NCBI RefSeq assembly: GCF_000194605.1
Contig: NC_015321.1
Span: 2,108,001 to 2,172,000 of the forward strand
Reading direction: 5' to 3'
Source of the DNA: Fluviicola taffensis DSM 16823
Lineage (GTDB): Bacteria > Bacteroidota > Bacteroidia > Flavobacteriales_D > Crocinitomicaceae
DNA length: 64,000 nucleotides
Position 1 is the first letter of the stretch; the number at the start of each line of letters is the position of its first letter. Positions 60,731-64,000 of the stretch are shown piece after piece. Under the pieces are notes generated by a model, which saw nothing but the letters and a program-made list of their open reading frames with translations, had not been told where the DNA came from and did not search any database. The position numbers and the translations under genes were made by a program.

Positions 60731-63700
60731 ATGAAACTACACACTCTCTCTAAAACACTATTCTTCTTCTTGTTACTTCTTTTATCTAAGGTAGCAAGCT
60801 CTCAAGTTTTTATCAATGAATATTCTTGTTCGAATATTGCCGGTCCAACAGATGCCTTTGGTGAACGAGAAGATTGGGTCGAATTATACAATGCTGGTGC
60901 GAGTGCGGTTGATTTAACTGGATATTACCTTTCTGATAATGACAACAATCCCACAAAATGGCAAATCCCTTCTGGATCAATTGCTGCTGGTGGTTACAAA
61001 ATGATTTATTGTAGCGGAAGAGGAATTGTTAGTGGAAATGAAATCCATCCAAATTTTAACTTGGCACAAACTTCCAATGAGTGGTTTATTTTGACAAGTC
61101 CCGCGAATGTTACTGTTGATTTCATTGAGTTTACACAAATGACCAAGCAAAATCATTCAATTGGTCGCCAAACGAATGGTGCGGCTACTTGGCGATTGTT
61201 TTTAACACCGACTCCACTGGCTTCAAATACTGGAGGGATTAATTTTTACACATCAACACCCGTATTTAGCGTAGCTGCAGGGTTTTATACAACAACCCAG
61301 AATGTAACAATTACTTGTCCAGATGCTGGTTCAACGATTCGGTATACAACAGATGGTTCTGAACCTACAGCAACTTCTACTTTGTATTCTACACCAGTTG
61401 CGATTACTTCTACGAAGGTTTTACGTGCGAAAGCATTTTCGACGAATCAAGTAAGTTTTACGATGTCAGGGACTTATTTCATCAATGTCAATCACACAGT
61501 TCCTGTTGTGTCAATTGCTGGTGCTGGACCTAATTCGGTGGCAACTCTTTTGAATGGAACTCAAATAGAGCCTCAGGGATTTTTTGAATTGTGGGAGGCT
61601 GATAAATCATTTGCTGGTAAAGGGGAAGGGCAGTTTAACAAACACGGTAATGACTCTTGGGCTTATCCACAAAGAGGTTTCGATTTTATTATGAGAGATC
61701 AATACGGATACGATCATGAAATTGAGCACCAAATCTTTCCAACTGAAAATCGGGATAAATTTCAGCGTTTAATTTTAAAACCTGCAGCAAGTGACAATTA
61801 TCCGTTCGAAACAGGAGGAGCACATATCCGCGATGCTTTTGTGCATACACTTTCTCAGCGTGCTGACCTGAAGCTGGACGAGCGTACCTGGAGACCATGC
61901 GTTGTTTATTTGAACGGACAATACTGGGGAGTCTACGAATTGCGTGAAAAAGCAGATGATGCAGATTTCACCAAACACTATTATAATCAGGATAAATTTA
62001 ACTTACAATATTTGAAAACCTGGGGGACTACCTGGGAAGAATATGGAGCTCCGAATGCACTTCCAGATTGGAACGCATTGAGAAATTATATCAACACCAA
62101 TAATATGGGTGTTGCTGCCAATTTCACGTATGTGGATAGCCAATTGAACTGGGAATCTTTGGTTGACTATTTTGTCATCAACTCCTATATCGTTAGCCAA
62201 GACTGGTTGAATTGGAATACTGGCTGGTGGCGTGGAATGGATCCGAACGGCGACAAGAAGAAATGGCGTTATATTCTTTGGGATATGGATGCTTGTTTCG
62301 GACATTATATCAACTTTACAAACATTCCTGATCCAAGTGCCAACGCTAATCCATGTCAAGCAGAAAACCTTCCAAATCCAGGAGGACAAGGACACACAAA
62401 TATTATTCAGAAATTAATTGATGAAAATCCGGTAGTTGAACAGTATTATATTTCCCGATATATTGATTTGGTAAATACTCATTTCTCGTGTGCGTACATG
62501 AATAATTTGCTAGACAGCATGGTCAATCAGATAGCTCCAGAAATGGCTCAACATTGCACTAGATGGGGAGGAACAGTGGCAGGGTGGCAAGCTAACGTTC
62601 AGGCAATGCGGAATTTTATCAATTTGCGTTGTACAGCATTAAACCAAGGTTTGGTGGATTGTTATCAAGTTACAGGTCCAAGTGCAATCGTAGTGACGGT
62701 TAGTCCTGCACTTTCTGGAGAGGTTAAAGTAAACTCTGTTTGGGCTCCTACTTATCCTTGGAATGCAAACTATTTTGGAGGTATTCAAACCAATTTAATA
62801 GCCAAGCCATTAACTGGTTATGTATTCTCTCATTGGGAACACACTGCAAATACGCTTACAGCACCAATAGCTCAAGATACAAATTCGATGGATATTGTTG
62901 CTCCAGTAACAATCACGGCAGTTTTCATTGTTGATAATCCGGATATTGATGGAGATGGTTGTTTGAATACTGACGAGGTTATTGCAGGAACAGATCCGAA
63001 TGTGGCTGATACAGATGGAGATGGTGAAAATGATTGTGCCGAAATTGGTTCAAATCCTTCAACACCATTAGATTCAGATGGTGACGGAATCATTGACGCA
63101 TTGGAGCCTAGTACTACAGATACGGATGGTGATGGGGTGAATGACGAATCAGATCCTGCAAATACAGATCCATGTATTCCAAATCCAAATGCAGGTCCAT
63201 GTGATCAAGATGGTGATGGATTGACGAATGCGGAAGAAACCACTGCTGGTACAAATACGACCAATCCTGATACAGATGGGGATGGAATTAATGATGGCGA
63301 TGAGGTTACCAATGGGACAAATCCTTTAGATCCTTGTTCTCCTCCAAATGCTACCCCAGCTTGTAATGTAGATACAGATGGAGATGGAATTTTAGATGGA
63401 AGTGAGGTTGTGTATGGCACCGATCCAAACAATCCAGATACAGATGGAGATGGAATCAATGATGGAGATGAAGTAACAAATGGAACAGATCCGCTAGACT
63501 CTTGTGATCCGAATCCTGTTGGAGAAATGTGTTTCTTAGGATTCCATATGCCAACAGCATTTTCACCGAATAATGATGGTTTAAATGACTTTTTAGCTCC
63601 TCGAATTGGACGCGATGTTGCATCCTTTACTTGGTATGTTTATGACCGTTGGGGGAATAGAATGGTTGTTAGCTCTGATCCAAATTTCAAATGGGATGGA

Positions 63701-63811
63701 GTTTTCAATGGAGAGAAATTAAACACAGGCGTTTATGCTTTCCAGGCAAATGTTGTTTTTACGAATGGTAAGAAGGAAACATATTCAGGTAATATCACTG
63801 TAACAAGGTAA
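60731..63811 (+). CDS. CotH-domain secreted protein with T9SS type B sorting domain
   Basis: The 1026-aa product has a signal peptide ending near ASSQ (about residue 25). Domains in order: lamin-tail (LTD) (about residues 25-150), chitobiase-type C-terminal beta domain ([18 protein letters not shown] region, about 165-250), CotH kinase-like domain (about 270-560, with [23 protein letters not shown] and [11 protein letters not shown]), a linker, thrombospondin type 3 calcium repeats (DTDGDGxxD, about 735-930) and a gliding-associated C-terminal domain ([15 protein letters not shown] to YSGNITVTR). The last is the T9SS type B sorting signal. CotH proteins in spores are protein kinases; activity here is unproven. 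A PorP/SprF gene follows in the next frame. Confidence 0.93.
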   Translation: MKLHTLSKTLFFFLLLLLSKVASSQVFINEYSCSNIAGPTDAFGEREDWVELYNAGASAVDLTGYYLSDNDNNPTKWQIPSGSIAAGGYKMIYCSGRGIVSGNEIHPNFNLAQTSNEWFILTSPANVTVDFIEFTQMTKQNHSIGRQTNGAATWRLFLTPTPLASNTGGINFYTSTPVFSVAAGFYTTTQNVTITCPDAGSTIRYTTDGSEPTATSTLYSTPVAITSTKVLRAKAFSTNQVSFTMSGTYFINVNHTVPVVSIAGAGPNSVATLLNGTQIEPQGFFELWEADKSFAGKGEGQFNKHGNDSWAYPQRGFDFIMRDQYGYDHEIEHQIFPTENRDKFQRLILKPAASDNYPFETGGAHIRDAFVHTLSQRADLKLDERTWRPCVVYLNGQYWGVYELREKADDADFTKHYYNQDKFNLQYLKTWGTTWEEYGAPNALPDWNALRNYINTNNMGVAANFTYVDSQLNWESLVDYFVINSYIVSQDWLNWNTGWWRGMDPNGDKKKWRYILWDMDACFGHYINFTNIPDPSANANPCQAENLPNPGGQGHTNIIQKLIDENPVVEQYYISRYIDLVNTHFSCAYMNNLLDSMVNQIAPEMAQHCTRWGGTVAGWQANVQAMRNFINLRCTALNQGLVDCYQVTGPSAIVVTVSPALSGEVKVNSVWAPTYPWNANYFGGIQTNLIAKPLTGYVFSHWEHTANTLTAPIAQDTNSMDIVAPVTITAVFIVDNPDIDGDGCLNTDEVIAGTDPNVADTDGDGENDCAEIGSNPSTPLDSDGDGIIDALEPSTTDTDGDGVNDESDPANTDPCIPNPNAGPCDQDGDGLTNAEETTAGTNTTNPDTDGDGINDGDEVTNGTNPLDPCSPPNATPACNVDTDGDGILDGSEVVYGTDPNNPDTDGDGINDGDEVTNGTDPLDSCDPNPVGEMCFLGFHMPTAFSPNNDGLNDFLAPRIGRDVASFTWYVYDRWGNRMVVSSDPNFKWDGVFNGEKLNTGVYAFQANVVFTNGKKETYSGNITVTR

Positions 63812-63813
63812 TC

Positions 63814-64000
63814 ATGAAGAGAAGGATATTTACGGCACTTGTAGTTTTGACTGGCTTGTCAGCAAGTGCCCAAGATTTTCATGTAACGCAAATTCTTCAA
63901 GCGCCAAATTTACTCAATCCTGGAGCGGTTGGTGTTTACGATGGTTGGGAAAGAATAGCGATTCAACATCGGAATCAGTGGCTGGCAGGAGGTGCAACTT
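63814..64000 (+). CDS. PorP/SprF family T9SS membrane protein (5' part only)
   Basis: The gene runs off the window. The 62 visible codons start with a signal peptide (MKRRIFTALVVLTGLSASAQ) followed by DFHVTQILQAPNLLNPGAVG and WERIAIQHRNQWLAGG, the typical N terminus of PorP/SprF outer-membrane proteins. SprF-type proteins are needed for export of cargo with type B sorting domains, and the upstream CotH protein is such a cargo. It starts two bases after that gene's stop. Confidence 0.85.
   Translation, partial: MKRRIFTALVVLTGLSASAQDFHVTQILQAPNLLNPGAVGVYDGWERIAIQHRNQWLAGGAT

Noticed and set aside
62872-63459. Minus-strand Pro/Ser-rich ORFs opposite the calcium-repeat region
   Set aside because: They are shadows of the repeated GAT/GGA codons of the thrombospondin type 3 repeats.
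1-64000. tRNA, rRNA, insertion sequence or prophage
   Set aside because: No cloverleaf, rRNA stretch, transposase, integrase or phage structural gene was recognised; the fibre-like protein at 17955 is a common Bacteroidota surface type and not evidence of a phage.

Overview
The window looks like chromosome of a Bacteroidota bacterium, most likely Flavobacteriales and perhaps near Fluviicola/Crocinitomicaceae (inference from gene content; no search was run). The DNA is AT-rich. Evidence for the phylum: a complete sprA (type IX secretion, T9SS, and gliding); several secreted proteins ending in T9SS sorting domains; a PorP/SprF-type gene at the right edge; promoter-like boxes matching the Bacteroidota -7 consensus TAnnTTTG; and no clear Shine-Dalgarno sequences.

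Layout. 1-16.6 kb is mostly housekeeping: a thioredoxin-fold T9SS cargo, malic enzyme maeB, ruvA-sprA, a GNAT acetyltransferase, a membrane protein, purQ-purD and a CNNM/CorC transporter that converges on an aldose epimerase-like gene. The junction of those last two genes is tandemly duplicated. 17.9-30.8 kb is the most unusual part: an apparently single transcription unit that starts with a coiled-coil surface protein and a large T9SS-exported protein, then runs into ten consecutive pairs of small lipoprotein genes (families A and B, 20 genes, period about 920 bp). 30.9-35.7 kb is rimP-nusA-infB. 35.7-42.8 kb holds a small membrane protein, a DUF4395-like protein with a peroxiredoxin, an SBBP-type T9SS protein, a LETM1-like protein, an acyltransferase and a Crp/Fnr regulator. 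42.9-46.5 kb is a TolC-HlyD-ABC-2 permease export set with no ATPase gene. 46.5-54.5 kb holds a GH114-like lipoprotein, a glycosyltransferase, a frameshifted DKNYY gene, and glycan genes (FkbM methyltransferase, flippase, galE). 54.5-59.3 kb is the rod-shape and elongasome cluster mreC-mreD-mrdA-rodA. 59.4-64 kb holds an outer-membrane DUF2490 protein, a small lipoprotein, a large CotH/T9SS type B protein and the start of a PorP/SprF gene.

The lipoprotein array is the best candidate for an undescribed system. Each unit encodes an A lipoprotein (about 140 aa) translationally coupled to a B lipoprotein (about 158 aa). Two A/B subtype combinations recur. Copies exchange blocks, including one stretch of about 390 bp that is identical between units 2 and 7. 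The outermost units are divergent, and the last B gene has lost its lipobox. The sequence does not show a function. Linkage to a T9SS-exported protein and surface-export-like residues after the A-family cysteine suggest a variable cell-surface complex, either for recognition, adhesion or protection.
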